From Puccinellia tenuiflora (Eukaryota > Streptophyta > Magnoliopsida > Poales > Poaceae): DNA of 64,000 nucleotides. Position numbers and translations under genes: made by a program. Below are positions 36,237 through 46,358 of this stretch, one piece after another (the stretch's first letter is position 1; every line of letters begins with the position of its first letter). The notes under the pieces are model-generated. The model was not told the origin of the DNA, did not search any database, and worked only from the letters and a program-made list of their open reading frames with translations. The stretch is taken from positions 1 through 64,000 of the forward strand of contig QRDG01000132.1 in assembly GCA_012064385.1 (NCBI GenBank). The letters are read 5' to 3'.

Positions 36237-36788
36237 CTATTGGTGTTGCTTGTGGAGGAGCTGCTGCACCCTGAGCTCCAGCTCACGTATCCTCGGCGCC
36301 CACTCGCGCCTTATCTCTATCGGCCTCGCCTCTCCCACCACCTCCACAGGCTTGGCGCCGCCGCCGCCGCCGGTTCCTTTCTCCTGCCGCCGCGCCGTCG
36401 GCCGCGCGCCCGCGTTCCTCTTCGTCTTCTTCTTAGCCTCCATCTTCGCCGCGGCCGCCCTCTGCAGCGCCCGCAGCACGTCCGACCCGCGCAGCTGCCC
36501 CCCGGGCGACTCCGACGAGGGGGCACGTCTTTGCCTCCCGGGCGGCTCCTCCGGCTCGACTGGCTCCACTGGCTCTTCCTCATCGAACGGGTTTCCGAAG
36601 AAGCTCTCGTCGAGGGCGTCCTCGTCGCCGCTCCCGCCGCCGTCGTCGTCCCATGAGCGGTCGCGGCGCGCGCCTCCGCGGCGTGGCCTGGCCGACACGA
36701 CGGTGAGCGCCGGTGTTCGGCGGCGGGAGGGGGCCGCGACGCGCGGCTGCGAGTGGACGGGGAGGAAGCAGCGTGCGGTGGAGAACAT
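36237..36788 (-). CDS. Small unknown protein with plastid-type N-terminus
   Basis: Open for 183 residues from the ATG at 36788 (MFSTARCFLPVHSQPRV); an in-frame ATG at 36830 would add 14 residues. The start at 36788 gives a Ser/Ala/Arg-rich, acid-poor N-terminus like a chloroplast or mitochondrial transit peptide. An acidic, glycine-rich middle follows (DESFFGNPFDEEEPVEPV), then an alanine/lysine-rich helix (VLRALQRAAAAKMEAKKK) and a C-terminal amphipathic helix (RIRELELRVQQLLHKQHQ). I recognise no family and assign no function. High GC, a single exon and composition unlike the overlapping frames support a real gene. It lies 409 bp downstream of the CHLM stop on the same strand, so shared transcription is possible but not shown. 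Confidence 0.6.
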   Translation of the reverse strand: MFSTARCFLPVHSQPRVAAPSRRRTPALTVVSARPRRGGARRDRSWDDDGGGSGDEDALDESFFGNPFDEEEPVEPVEPEEPPGRQRRAPSSESPGGQLRGSDVLRALQRAAAAKMEAKKKTKRNAGARPTARRQEKGTGGGGGAKPVEVVGEARPIEIRREWAPRIRELELRVQQLLHKQHQ

Positions 36789-36830
36789 CACGGATCGATG
36801 GATACTGGTGGCGCCCTGCATTATCTGCAT

Positions 36831-37196
36831 AGCTCCAAGTCAAGGGCGACTATAAACAGAACACTCGACTGAACATTTCTTTCCGTTTGTGTCCGCCGAA
36901 TGCGCACACGCAGCTAACAGAAGTTACAGAACTGCTCATCTGCAGGTTGCAGCTGCATCCAGAATGTCAGATATCCACATACAGGTTACAGCTTTGCCGA
37001 TCCACGCATGTCGCCCGGGTTTGCAAGTGATGCAGAGTCGAGTGACACCAACAAATTATACTCAAACTAGCGAGGGATACATACATTACCTACATCCTAA
37101 TACTCCAAGATATATCAAAACTTTGCCAGTATGTAGAATCAAAATTCCGGAATACAAGGTTGTCTATGAACAAAGTTACAACAACGAAAATTCCAG
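36831..37196 (-). other. Spacer between CHLM and the small unknown gene
   Basis: Probably holds the CHLM 3' UTR and the promoter of the gene at 36237-36788. No other coding signal was seen. Confidence 0.5.
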
Positions 37197-38182
37197 CTAC
37201 GAGGAGGAGCCGCTGACGGGCACTGCCTCGTAGAGCTTGGCGAAGTAGAACTGGGTGGAGATGAAGCCCCGGTTCTTGACGCGCCACCCGGCGGCGCGGA
37301 GCGCCTCCTCGATGTCCTTCTCCGAGTGGAGGTAGGCGCGCGTGGCCTTGGACGGGCCCGGGAACAGCTCGCCGACGCGCTTGAGCAGGTCGAAGTAGAT
37401 CGTCTTGGGCGCGAAGCTGATGACGAGCCGCTTCTCGGCGAGCGACGCGAGGTGCCGGATCATCTTCTGCGCCTCCTCCTTCGGGTAGTGGATGAGCACG
37501 TCCAGGCACACCACGATGTCGTAGCTGCCGTCCAGACTCTCCAGGTCCCTCACCTCGAACCGCGGCATGCGGAAGTCCGGCGACCCCGCCGCCTGGGCGA
37601 GCTGCGCCTGCCGCTGGGCCTCCGACACCATGGCGGCGGAGATGTCGGAGGCGAGCACGGAGGCGCCGTTGGACGCGAGCGGGATGGAGAGCACCCCGTG
37701 CCGCAGCCGGCGTCGCACACGGTGGCGCCCGCGAGCGGGACGTCGGGGGCGTCGCGCAGCATGGCGAGCGTCGCGGCAACCGTCTGCGCGTGGCCCTCGC
37801 GGATGTCCAGCTGCACGCGGTTCACGTCGTCCGTGGCCGACCCGTAGATCTTGCGCCACCGCTCGAATCCTGTGGAATTGAAGTAGGCGCGCACTGCCTC
37901 CTTGTCCCCGCCGCCCACTGCCTCCGCCTGCGCCTTGCGACGGCGCTCTGGGTCGGAGAGCGATACCGCCGCCGCCAGAGCTGCCGCGGCCGCGGCCACG
38001 GCGGGCAGGGAGAGCGCGGGGAGGTCCGCGACCTGGGGCAGAGCCGAGGCGACGGTGAGAGCCTTGCGCTGCTGGTGAATGCGAAGCTGGGAATGAGCGT
38101 GCGCATGGGAAATTTGAGGAAATGAAGGCGTCGGGGAGTGCAGGCGGGAGAGCGGCGCGGTGGAAACGCCGGCGCGCGCCAT
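37197..38182 (-). CDS. CHLM: Mg-protoporphyrin IX methyltransferase, chloroplast; one-base frameshift
   Basis: The enzyme transfers a methyl group from S-adenosylmethionine to Mg-protoporphyrin IX (EC 2.1.1.11), a committed step of chlorophyll synthesis on plastid membranes. The start at 38182 (MARAGVSTAPLSRLHS) gives a transit peptide, then an Ala-rich hydrophobic stretch and the conserved AVRAYFNSTGFERWRKIYG. SAM motif I reads VCDAGCGTG, where the frame breaks. The remainder continues in the next frame: LASDISAAMVSEAQRQ, then FEVRDLESLDGSYDIVVC, LVISFAPKTIYFDLLKR, and GFISTQFYFAKLYEAVP to the stop at 37197. One base appears to be missing in the C run at 37694-37697. One added base would give about 328 residues, the usual plant length. 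This is either a sequencing error or a recent loss of function. Confidence 0.9.
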
Positions 38183-39160
38183 GGTCGGAGTGTGGAGGAG
38201 TAGCTGATTCTTCGTCTGAGTGGTTCGCGGGGGTTGGAGTTGGGGATTTTGGGGATAGGGTTTTTGTGGATAGCCCCTGAGACAAGTGATTATTTAGGAT
38301 GATATGCGTGCTAGGATTGAAGTTGCAGAGAAGGGCCATATTTAGATTGTAGGATTACCTCAGGCCGCTAAACGATAATTACATTTCCTTCTCTTTTACT
38401 CGACCTGTTTTAGCACGGGCTCCGCTATGCTAGGCCGATACTGAAGAGAATACACTTTGTGCCCCGTGGCCTGTGGGATTTTCAATTGTGGAGGCCCAGA
38501 GTACAGGCCTGTACGCATACGTGTATCAATTGGGCCTTGTCAGGCCTAGGTCAAAATATACATATTTCGGCCAGCAAATTTTTTTTGTTTGAGGGAAAGC
38601 CATCGCGACGTACTTTATGAATTAATTAGGAATATTGCCTCAAAAAATATTAATTAGGAATAACAGTTACATAGTTCGCAATTATAGCACGTATAAAAAT
38701 GGGAGGATCACCAATTCACCATGCCACACACCATGGCTTCCCTTGCAAATCTTAATAGAACTAAGAATATCGTTTGTCACCTACCATGGTAAAAATATCG
38801 TTGTTTGAATTATAAAATAAAATTCAGATAAATGTGAGCATCCATGTCAAGTCTATAACTTCACCTCCATGTGCTCGTTCCACCACAAGAAATCACCGAA
38901 GTGCTTGCGATCAGTTGTTTTCAAGTCTCTTGTGTCCTGAATTTTGTTAACACACATGTTTGGGTGGACGGTTCACGCGACTCTTCGAAAGCTTAATGAT
39001 TTGTCATGCATGGTAGGCTTGGTCTTCTATTATTTGTTCAATGGAGACTTGGAGGAATGTCGAGATGTTGGGATAAAAACTACAAAGTATGTTGACATAA
39101 TTTTTTGCTTTTATGATCATGAGGCTCTCTTTCTCACCGTTCTCTTGTAGGATGAACTAG
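38183..39160. other. CHLM upstream region and intergenic DNA
   Basis: The first ~150 bp are the likely promoter/5' UTR of CHLM; no clear TATA box was seen. The rest, to the Tat element, is AT-rich with no supported gene. The 68-codon ORF at 38944-39150 has no recognisable domain. Confidence 0.45.
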
Positions 39161-39570
39161 TGTCGTGGGGCTACCTTTCGGGTCTCCCACGGTGGTGGTA
39201 CCTGGGTCACGCCAATGAAGGCCCGGCGAAGCCCAAGAAGGACACCGTGTGGCACAAGTAGTCGACTTAGGTCGGTGATGCTTTCCTTATCTTGTACGTG
39301 CAATCCGCACCGTCCACCCGAGACCCGGCCTGTAGTATAAAGGCCGGGAGGGTGCGCCGTCTAGGGCATTGAATCATTGAACATCGCAGTGTAGCCACCA
39401 ATCGATAATTCCAGACAAGCAGGAGTAGGTCTTTACCTCAACTCGAGGGGCCGAACCTGGGTAAAATCGCCCCCTGTTAGCCGTTGTGTTCACCAGCCTG
39501 ATCTCTCTCTTTCTCCTTCAATCAACCCGGGGTATTCGACCTAGGGATTTGCCGAGTCACAAGCTCGTCA
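39161..39570 (+). repeat. 5' LTR of the Tat element
   Basis: 410 bp, beginning TGTCGTGGGGCTACC and ending AAGCTCGTCA, and 98-99% identical to 51739-52147. The short length is within the range seen for Tat-lineage elements with long internal regions. Confidence 0.95.
39336..39341 (+). promoter_or_regulatory. TATA box in the 5' LTR
   Basis: GTAGTATAAAGGCCGGG: a TATAAA box in the middle of the LTR, placed to drive the genomic RNA from downstream. Confidence 0.7.
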
Positions 39571-39572
39571 AT

Positions 39573-39589
39573 TGGCGCCGTCTGTGGGA
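39573..39589 (+). other. Primer binding site of the Tat element
   Basis: TGGCGCCGTCTGTGGGA starts 3 bp after the 5' LTR, a form common in grass gypsy elements. Confidence 0.85.
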
Positions 39590-39615
39590 AAGAACAGATC
39601 GCTGGAGTCGTGATC

Positions 39616-41870
39616 ATGCCGGCCTCACCCGCAACCAACAACACCATCAGCGCGAGGGAGTCGATCTACACCGGCTTCCTCGAGTACGTCGAGCACTCGC
39701 CGGCGGATCTTTCGGCTTACGCCGGATTCCAACAGAGCACGTGGATTACCTTTGGTAGTCTGCGTTATCTGGTGGACAGTCGCGGAACCCTCCGCCCTAC
39801 GCAGGCCGCCCTGCGCTCAATGGAGGCGCCTGCATCCATGGCGGCTGCACCGATCGCAACCTCACCCGCCGTGAAGATTACGGAGATCGCATCTACATCG
39901 ACATCTGCGTCTACATCAACTGCGCCGACCATGGCTTCACCGTCGCGAAGATCGCATCTGCCGCGGTCAAGGCGACTGCGTCTACTTCGACTACATCAAC
40001 TTCGACTGCGGCGATCGCATCTGCGGTTGCCAAGAAAAACGCATCTGCTGCGGCCACGGGGCGAGTCAAGTCTACTCCGACCTACCTGTTCGGGCGCCAG
40101 CCAAGATCCGCACCAGCTTCGATTGCGCCGATCGCATCTACGCGTCGCGCAGCCGCCAGTAGCAGCGACCGTGGTACCCACCACGTTGCTGTGATCTTCG
40201 ACAACGAGTACAGCTCAGATGAAGGAAGCACGACAGGGAGCATCAGCCCCACTCGACGGGTCTACCCCGCGCAAGTCTACATGGCTGGTCCATCAGCACC
40301 CGTGTACCCCATGGAAGTCACCCTGCAAGACAAGGTGACGAAACTTACCATCACCCGGGAGCTGGCGATTAGGGCACAGAAGCACGTGGACGATGGCACG
40401 TTCCCTGCCCCGGAAGATCCACAGGAAGATCGACAGGCGGTCCAGTACTTGCTCTGGAAGGAAGCCGAACGAATCAAACAGGATAAAGCCGAGTTGGCCC
40501 GGCGCAAGGAGCTAGCCGACGAGTCGAGTGCCAGGAGGGCAGCGCTCACATTCATGTCTGGATCAGAAGAAGTCAATCAAGAAGGAAGGCACAGAACTCG
40601 CATGCCGCGGGTGCACGAGGCCGATCGCATCCACCTCACCCGCAACTTGGAGTCATCTTTCTTGGAAGACGAGGACGGAATACCCATCCCCAGAACACCC
40701 GCCTCTGCGCTTATGGGAGTCGAGACCTATTTGCGGGTCATGCAGCCGCCGGAAGGAAGCGCCAACGCCCGCGTACACAGGCAGCAGATCCAAGCCTTGA
40801 GGCAAGTCGAGGAAGTCTTGGCAAGAGGAGAACCAGTCGAAGGGATGTACGAGGAACGAGGACGTCGTGACCGTGGAGTCGCACCAGCGGCAGATCGGGA
40901 ACCGATTCGACTGCGACAACTGCAGCCCGGCGAGGATGGCCGCAACGTCGTCACACAGAGAAGGATAGACCGTGCCCGTCGACTGCGAGAAGCAGGACTA
41001 CTCGACGATGATGAAGACCACGAGCCACGTGGAGCCCCGTGTTTCAGTATAAATATTCGCGACACGAAGATGCCCAAAGGCTTCAAGCTGACGGCGGAGA
41101 CACAAAAGTACGACGGAAAGCAGCACCCGCAGGATTGGCTGGACGACTACCTCATCGCATGCAGCTGCCAAGGTGGTAATTCGACTACCGCCATGCAGTA
41201 CATCCAGCTGATGCTCACGGGGTCCGCCCGCGGGTGGCTCAACACGCAGCCGAAGGATGCCTTCAGGACTTGGGAGGAATTCAGGACTGCATTCATAAAA
41301 GGTTTCCTGGGAACTTACGCCAGGCCAACCACCCTCATCGAGCTCCAAGCTTGCAAACAGGGCCATGAGGAGCGACTCCGTTCGTACATCCAACGGTGGA
41401 CCCTGCTCCGCAACACCATGGATGGAGCCACCTCAGAGGACAGAGTCATGGATGCATTCATCTACGGCCTCACCCGCCGCGACCTTCGCGAAGAACTTGG
41501 TAGGCTCAGGCCGAAGAATATGATAGACCTTATGCAGATCGCCAACCAATGGGCAGATGGAGAAGACTCCGTCCGCGACTCAATGCCAGATCCCCAACCC
41601 AGCAACTGGCGAGAGGGTCGACTGAAAAAGAAACCACGCTTTATCGGCCACGACTCAATAGAGTTAGTAGCGGCGGGATTCGAAACCCCCCGTGAGAATG
41701 ATAGAGGATATAGCCAAGGCGGTGGCATGATAGGGATATAGCCAAGGCGGTGGCAATGATAGAGGATACAACCAAGGTGGTGGCAGCGGCTACCGCGGAG
41801 ATGGAAGTCGCAAGCGCGAGTGGCGCAGACGCATACTCACGGATGAGGAAGAGCTAGAGCAACCCTGCAG
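39616..41870 (+). pseudogene. Gag of the Tat element, frameshifted twice
   Basis: The start at 39616 (MPASPATNNTISARESIYT) leads into a Ser/Thr/Ala-rich low-complexity region. The frame shifts near 39945 and then runs open to 41741. The capsid-type Retrotrans_gag domain lies at about 41060-41500 (FKLTAETQKYDGKQHPQDWL, then RGWLNTQPKDAFRTWEEF, then LRSYIQRWTLLRNTMDG). A decapeptide repeat NDRGYSQGGG occurs in three tandem copies at 41695-41790. Two one-base losses in the middle copy create the stop at 41741. A zinc-finger-like C-x3-H..H-x4-C segment follows at 41866-41936. Gag packages the element RNA; this copy would be truncated. Confidence 0.85.
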
Positions 41871-41877
41871 GCACCAT

Positions 41878-42987
41878 ATGTTCAAGGACCCGGAAACAGG
41901 CAAGTGGGGATCCCGACACCTGTTGAAGGACTGCAAGAAGGCGCAACGGCTGGCCAGGGCCTTCACGCGCGTACTTGCTACGGACGGGCAGCAGGTTCAT
42001 CAAGCATCACCCGCGGGACAACCAGTCGCGGGACAGCTGGCAATCAACGCACCACCAGCTCCTCCACTCGCCAACCCAGCGCAAGCAGCACTGGCTTACT
42101 ACCCGCCGCAACAACCGCAGCAGCCGCAACAGCAGCAGCAGCAACCGCAGCAACAGGACCCTGCCAACGTGCCAGCACCACGCGGGCAGATGAACATGAT
42201 ACAGAAGGGGCGTCCTTCCAACAGGACCCAGAAGCTCATTACTCGCCAAGTCTTTCAGGCAATCACCAATCCACCCGCAGTACCCGAGTACCTGAGAGGA
42301 TCAGAGACAGACATCACCTTCTCCAGGGCTGATCACCCGCCGGCAATACCACGGCCCGGGCACGCCGCTCTGGTAGTCGAAGCTCAGATCGGGGAGTACA
42401 CCTTGAAAAAGGTGTTCATGGATGGAGGCAGCGGAATCAACATTCTTTTCGCTGACACCCTCAGGCGCATGAACAGGTCAACTTCCAACCTGACGCCGTC
42501 ATCTAATACCTTTCACGGTATAGTACCAGGGCAAGCAGTTACGCCCATGGGAGTAATCACACTCGACGTGATCTTCGGCACACCCGACAACTTCCGGAGG
42601 GAGGCAATCGACTTCGAGGTGGTCGACTGGAAATCACAGTACCACGCCATCCTCGGGCGTCCAACTTTTGCAAGGTTCATGGCGATACCCCACTACGCCT
42701 ACCTCATGCTCAAGATGCCTGGACCCAAGGGTGTCATCACGGTGAGAGGCGACTTCGACCGGTCCGACAGCTGCGACCGCGAGTTCAGCAGGATCTCTGA
42801 GTTCTTTGGGATGGACGATCACCTGGAGATGTTGGCAGTCGACAACGACAAGACCCTCTTCCCCCCAAAGAAGAAATCATCCAAGGACTCGGCGTTCAAC
42901 ACCAGCGACGATACCAGGGCCCACCAGGTACACCCGACAGATGCTGACAAGGTGGTTCGGGTGTCATCAAGCTTGACCAGCGCATAG
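41878..42987 (+). pseudogene. Gag tail and aspartic protease of the Tat element, ending in TAG
   Basis: An open frame of 369 codons. It has a basic N-terminus (GSRHLLKDCKKAQRLARAF), a Pro/Gln-rich linker at 42060-42170, and a retropepsin with active site FMDGGSGINILF (Asp at 42421) and HAILGRPTFARFMAIPH near 42640. It ends at TAG 42985-42987 in the same frame as RT, so a single stop separates protease from RT. The protease would process the polyprotein. Confidence 0.85.
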
Positions 42988-45900
42988 GAAAGCGCGCTCG
43001 TCGAGTTCCTGCGCGAAAACTGGAAGATATTCGCCTGGCAACCTTCTGATATGCCAGGCATACCAAGAGAACTCGCCGAGCACCGATTACACGTTCACAA
43101 GGACGCCAGACCTGTCAAGCAAACCATGAGGCGCTTTTCGGGTCCAAAGAGAGACGCGATCAGTTTGGAGATCGACCGGCTGCTCCATGCCGGTTTTATT
43201 AAAGAAATCAAGAAGTCAGAGTGGGTAGCAAACCCAGTACTGGTGGAAAAGAAGAAGACGAAGAAACTCCGCATGTGCGTCGACTTCACCGCCATCAACA
43301 AATGTTGCCCCAAGGATCACTTTCCGCTCCCGCGGATTGATCAGATCGTCGACTCGACTGCGGGCTGCGCACGCCTGTCCTTCCTGGATGCCTACTCAGG
43401 CTACCAGCAGATCAAGATGGCAGTCGAAGACCAAGAGAAGACGGCGTTTATCACACCACACGGTGTGTTCTGCTACACCATGATGCCCTTCGGGTTGAAA
43501 AACGCTGGGGCCACGTACCAGCGTACAATGCAAGCCTGCCTGAAGGAGCTTATCGGGAAGGTGGTCCAAGTCTACGTCGACGATATCGTCATCACCACCC
43601 GCAAAGAGGACACCCTCATCGACGACCTCCGCAAGGTCTTCGAGGCACTCGACAAGTACCAGATCAAGCTGAACCCAGACAAGTGCGTTTTCGGCGTCCC
43701 AGCCGGAGAGCTACTGGGGTACCTTGTCTCTGCGAGAGGAATCGAAGCAAATCCAGAAAAGGTGCAAAATATACTCGACATGCCTGCACCAACAAAACTC
43801 CATGACGTACAAAGTCTAGCCGGCAGAGTCGCAGCACTCAGTCGATTCATAAGTAAGCTGGGAGAAAAGGCCCTGCCCTTCTACCAGCTGATGAAAAAGG
43901 CGGACAAATTCGAGTGGACGGAGGAAGCACAGGATGCCTTTGACAGGCTGAAGAAGACCCTGACAACCCCTCCAGTACTGGTAGCACCCCAGGAGAATGA
44001 ACCACTGTACCTTTACGTGGCAGCCACGAACAGAGTGGTCAGTACCGTTCTCGTAGTCGAACGGGAGGAAGAAGGAAGGGCTCATCCCGTCCAACGGCCC
44101 GTGTATTACCTCAGCGAGGTATTAACAGAGTCAAAGCAGAGGTACCCGCACTACCAGAAGCTGGCATACGCCGTCTTCATGACGTCAAGGAAGGTGGTAC
44201 ACTACTTCTCCGAGCACCCGATAACGGTGGTAAGCTCCTCCGCCCTGTCAGACATCCTCACTAATCCATCCGCGACAGGGCGAGTCGCCAAGTGGGTTGT
44301 CGAGTTAGGGCCATGGGGGCTGAAGTACGTGCACCCGAAGGCAATCAAGGCTCAGGTCCTCCCGGAGTTCACCACAGAGTGGATAGAAGCGCAGCTACCA
44401 GACGAGCCTGATTTATCGACTGCATGGACCATGTACTTCGATGGATCCAAGAAATTCAACTCAGCCGGAGCGGGAGTCGTGCTCATATCACCCAAAGGCG
44501 ATAAGCTTAAGTACGTGCTGCAGATGAAATTTCCAACACCCTCCAACAACGAGGCGGAGTACGAGGCACTGATCCACGGCATGCGGATGGCCAAGAACTG
44601 CGGCGCCACTCGCCTCATGATCTATGGCGACTCCTACCTGGTGGTGCAGCAAACAATGAAGCAATGCGACGCCATCGCTGACAACATGATAGCATACAGG
44701 GAGCTGTACAACCAGCTGGAAGGCCAATTCGACGGCTGCGAACTGCGACACATTGGCCGCGAAAGCAATGAAGAAGCCGACATCCTCGCCAACCTCGGCT
44801 CAGATCGAGCTCCGGTTCCACCCGGAGTCTTCCTCGAGTGCATCACGCAGCGCTCTATCAGGGTCCGGCCCCCGCCAGAACCCCCTGCATCGACAACAAC
44901 TACCACCAACCCGCAAAGCACGGAGAAGGAGCCCATGGAGATCATGCTGGTCGAACCCACATGGACAAGCCCGTATCTGGCCTACATGCTGCATCAGCGG
45001 CTGCCAGAGAACCCAGTCGAAGCAAGGCGCATTGTCCGCCGCTCGAAGGGCTTCACCATCATCAAGGGCGAGCTTTACAAGCGAAGCATCTCAGGCGTAC
45101 TCCAAAGGTGCATTGATCCATCTGACGGCCAAGCTATTCTACTCGACATCCACGCCGGAATCTGCGGGCATCATGCAAGCAGTCGAGCACTGGTTGCCAA
45201 GGCCTTGCGAGCAGGGTTCTACTGGCCCACTGCAATGCAAGACGCAGTCGAGCTCGTAAAAAGGTGCGTCGGCTGCCAAGAGTTCGCCAACAAACCTCAC
45301 GCACCTGCATCAGCATTGAAAACCATCCCACTTGCATGGCCGTTCGCGCAGTGGGGACTCGACATGGTAGGTCCCTTCAGGAAGTCCTCCCCGGGTGGGC
45401 ACACGCACCTCCTGGTGGCAGTCGATAAATTCACGAAGTGGATCGAGGCGGTGCCAATCACAAGTTCAACCGCAACTTCAGCAGTCAACTTCATCAGGTC
45501 CATCATCTTCAGATTTGGCGTGCCCCACGGTATCATCACCGACAACGGCACGAACTTTACAGCCGAGGAGTTCAGAGATTTCTGCGAGGAACAAGGCATC
45601 AAGCTCAGCTACGCATCTGTCTCACACCCGCAGTCTAACGGACAAGTCGAAAGGGCCAACGGCCTAGTCAGCAAAGGGATAAAGAAGCGTCTGCGAGTGC
45701 CGTTGAAACGAGCTGCAGGAGCCTGGGTAGAGGAACTTCCAAGCGTGCTATGGAGCCTACGCACCACGCCGAACAGATCCACCCAATACACACCGTTCTT
45801 TATGGTGTACGGCGCAGAAGCAGTCTTACCCTGTGACATTAAGTTTGACGCTCCACGGGTCGTGGCCTACGACGAGTCCGACGCAGAAGAGGCGCTAGAA

Positions 45901-46197
45901 GATGACATGGACACTCTAGATGAAGCACGCGACATCGCCCTCAGCCGCACAGCAGTGTACCAGCAGGACCTGCGCAACTACCACGGGCGACGACTGCGAC
46001 CCAGAGCTTTTGTCCCAGGCGACCTGGTCCTTCGACTCAAGCAGAAGAAAGTGCACAAGCTCGCCTCCCCATGGGAAGGCCCGTACATTGTGACAGAAGC
46101 AATCGGCAATGGAGCATACCGCCTGAAGGACCAAGCCACAGGAACAGTTTGCAGTAACCCGTGGAACGTGGCACAGCTACGCCGCTTCTACGCCTGA
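42988..46197 (+). CDS. Pol of the Tat element: RT, dual RNase H, integrase
   Basis: Open from just after the TAG to 46197; numbering below starts at the internal Met at 43051. RT: MCVDFTAINKCCPKDHFPLP, then YVDDI at residues 175-178. A gypsy-type RNase H follows at ~290-400. A second, archaeal-type RNase H comes next, with YFDGS (D464), NNEAEYEAL (E501) and GDSYLVV (D527). The integrase HHCC finger (GHHASSRALVAK, then KRCVGCQ) precedes the core D771, D831, E867, a DD35E spacing. The C-terminal domain includes GDLVLRLKQKKVHKLASPW. All catalytic residues are present. Without the upstream TAG and gag shifts this would be a normal polyprotein. No chromodomain was recognised. Confidence 0.93.
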   Translation, partial: ESALVEFLRENWKIFAWQPSDMPGIPRELAEHRLHVHKDARPVKQTMRRFSGPKRDAISLEIDRLLHAGFIKEIKKSEWVANPVLVEKKKTKKLRMCVDFTAINKCCPKDHFPLPRIDQIVDSTAGCARLSFLDAYSGYQQIKMAVEDQEKTAFITPHGVFCYTMMPFGLKNAGATYQRTMQACLKELIGKVVQVYVDDIVITTRKEDTLIDDLRKVFEALDKYQIKLNPDKCVFGVPAGELLGYLVSARGIEANPEKVQNILDMPAPTKLHDVQSLAGRVAALSRFISKLGEKALPFYQLMKKADKFEWTEEAQDAFDRLKKTLTTPPVLVAPQENEPLYLYVAATNRVVSTVLVVEREEEGRAHPVQRPVYYLSEVLTESKQRYPHYQKLAYAVFMTSRKVVHYFSEHPITVVSSSALSDILTNPSATGRVAKWVVELGPWGLKYVHPKAIKAQVLPEFTTEWIEAQLPDEPDLSTAWTMYFDGSKKFNSAGAGVVLISPKGDKLKYVLQMKFPTPSNNEAEYEALIHGMRMAKNCGATRLMIYGDSYLVVQQTMKQCDAIADNMIAYRELYNQLEGQFDGCELRHIGRESNEEADILANLGSDRAPVPPGVFLECITQRSIRVRPPPEPPASTTTTTNPQSTEKEPMEIMLVEPTWTSPYLAYMLHQRLPENPVEARRIVRRSKGFTIIKGELYKRSISGVLQRCIDPSDGQAILLDIHAGICGHHASSRALVAKALRAGFYWPTAMQDAVELVKRCVGCQEFANKPHAPASALKTIPLAWPFAQWGLDMVGPFRKSSPGGHTHLLVAVDKFTKWIEAVPITSSTATSAVNFIRSIIFRFGVPHGIITDNGTNFTAEEFRDFCEEQGIKLSYASVSHPQSNGQVERANGLVSKGIKKRLRVPLKRAAGAWVEELPSVLWSLRTTPNRSTQYTPFFMVYGAEAVLPCDIKFDAPRVVAYDESDAEEALEDDMDTLDEARDIALSRTAVYQQDLRNYHGRRLRPRAFVPGDLVLRLKQKKVHKLASPWEGPYIVTEAIGNGAYRLKDQATGTVCSNPWNVAQLRRFYA

Positions 46198-46308
46198 TGT
46201 ACCCTACACTGTAAACTCAAAGTAGCAGCAGGTTTCTTACGCACTCTTTCCCTCGCCAGGGTACCTAAGGGGACTGGAAGGGTTTTAATGAGACGGCCTG
46301 TTTGCGAG

Positions 46309-46318
46309 AATAAATAAA
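46309..46318 (+). promoter_or_regulatory. AATAAATAAA after pol
   Basis: A tandem poly(A)-signal-like motif about 110 bp after the pol stop and before the repeat array. It could allow sense transcripts to end before the antisense gene; inferred only. Confidence 0.35.
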
Positions 46319-46358
46319 GATGATTAAAGAAATTTTGTGTCACCCTCTCCTTTGCAAC

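Noticed and set aside
36124..36855. 243-codon plus-strand ORF over the small plastid-type gene
   Set aside because: Low-complexity Ser/Arg/Pro reading opposite a GC-rich gene. The minus-strand reading has a transit-peptide-like start and clear helices.
37326..38125. Plus-strand ORFs opposite CHLM (173, 104 and 111 codons)
   Set aside because: They are the complement of a high-GC coding region and show no protein-like composition.
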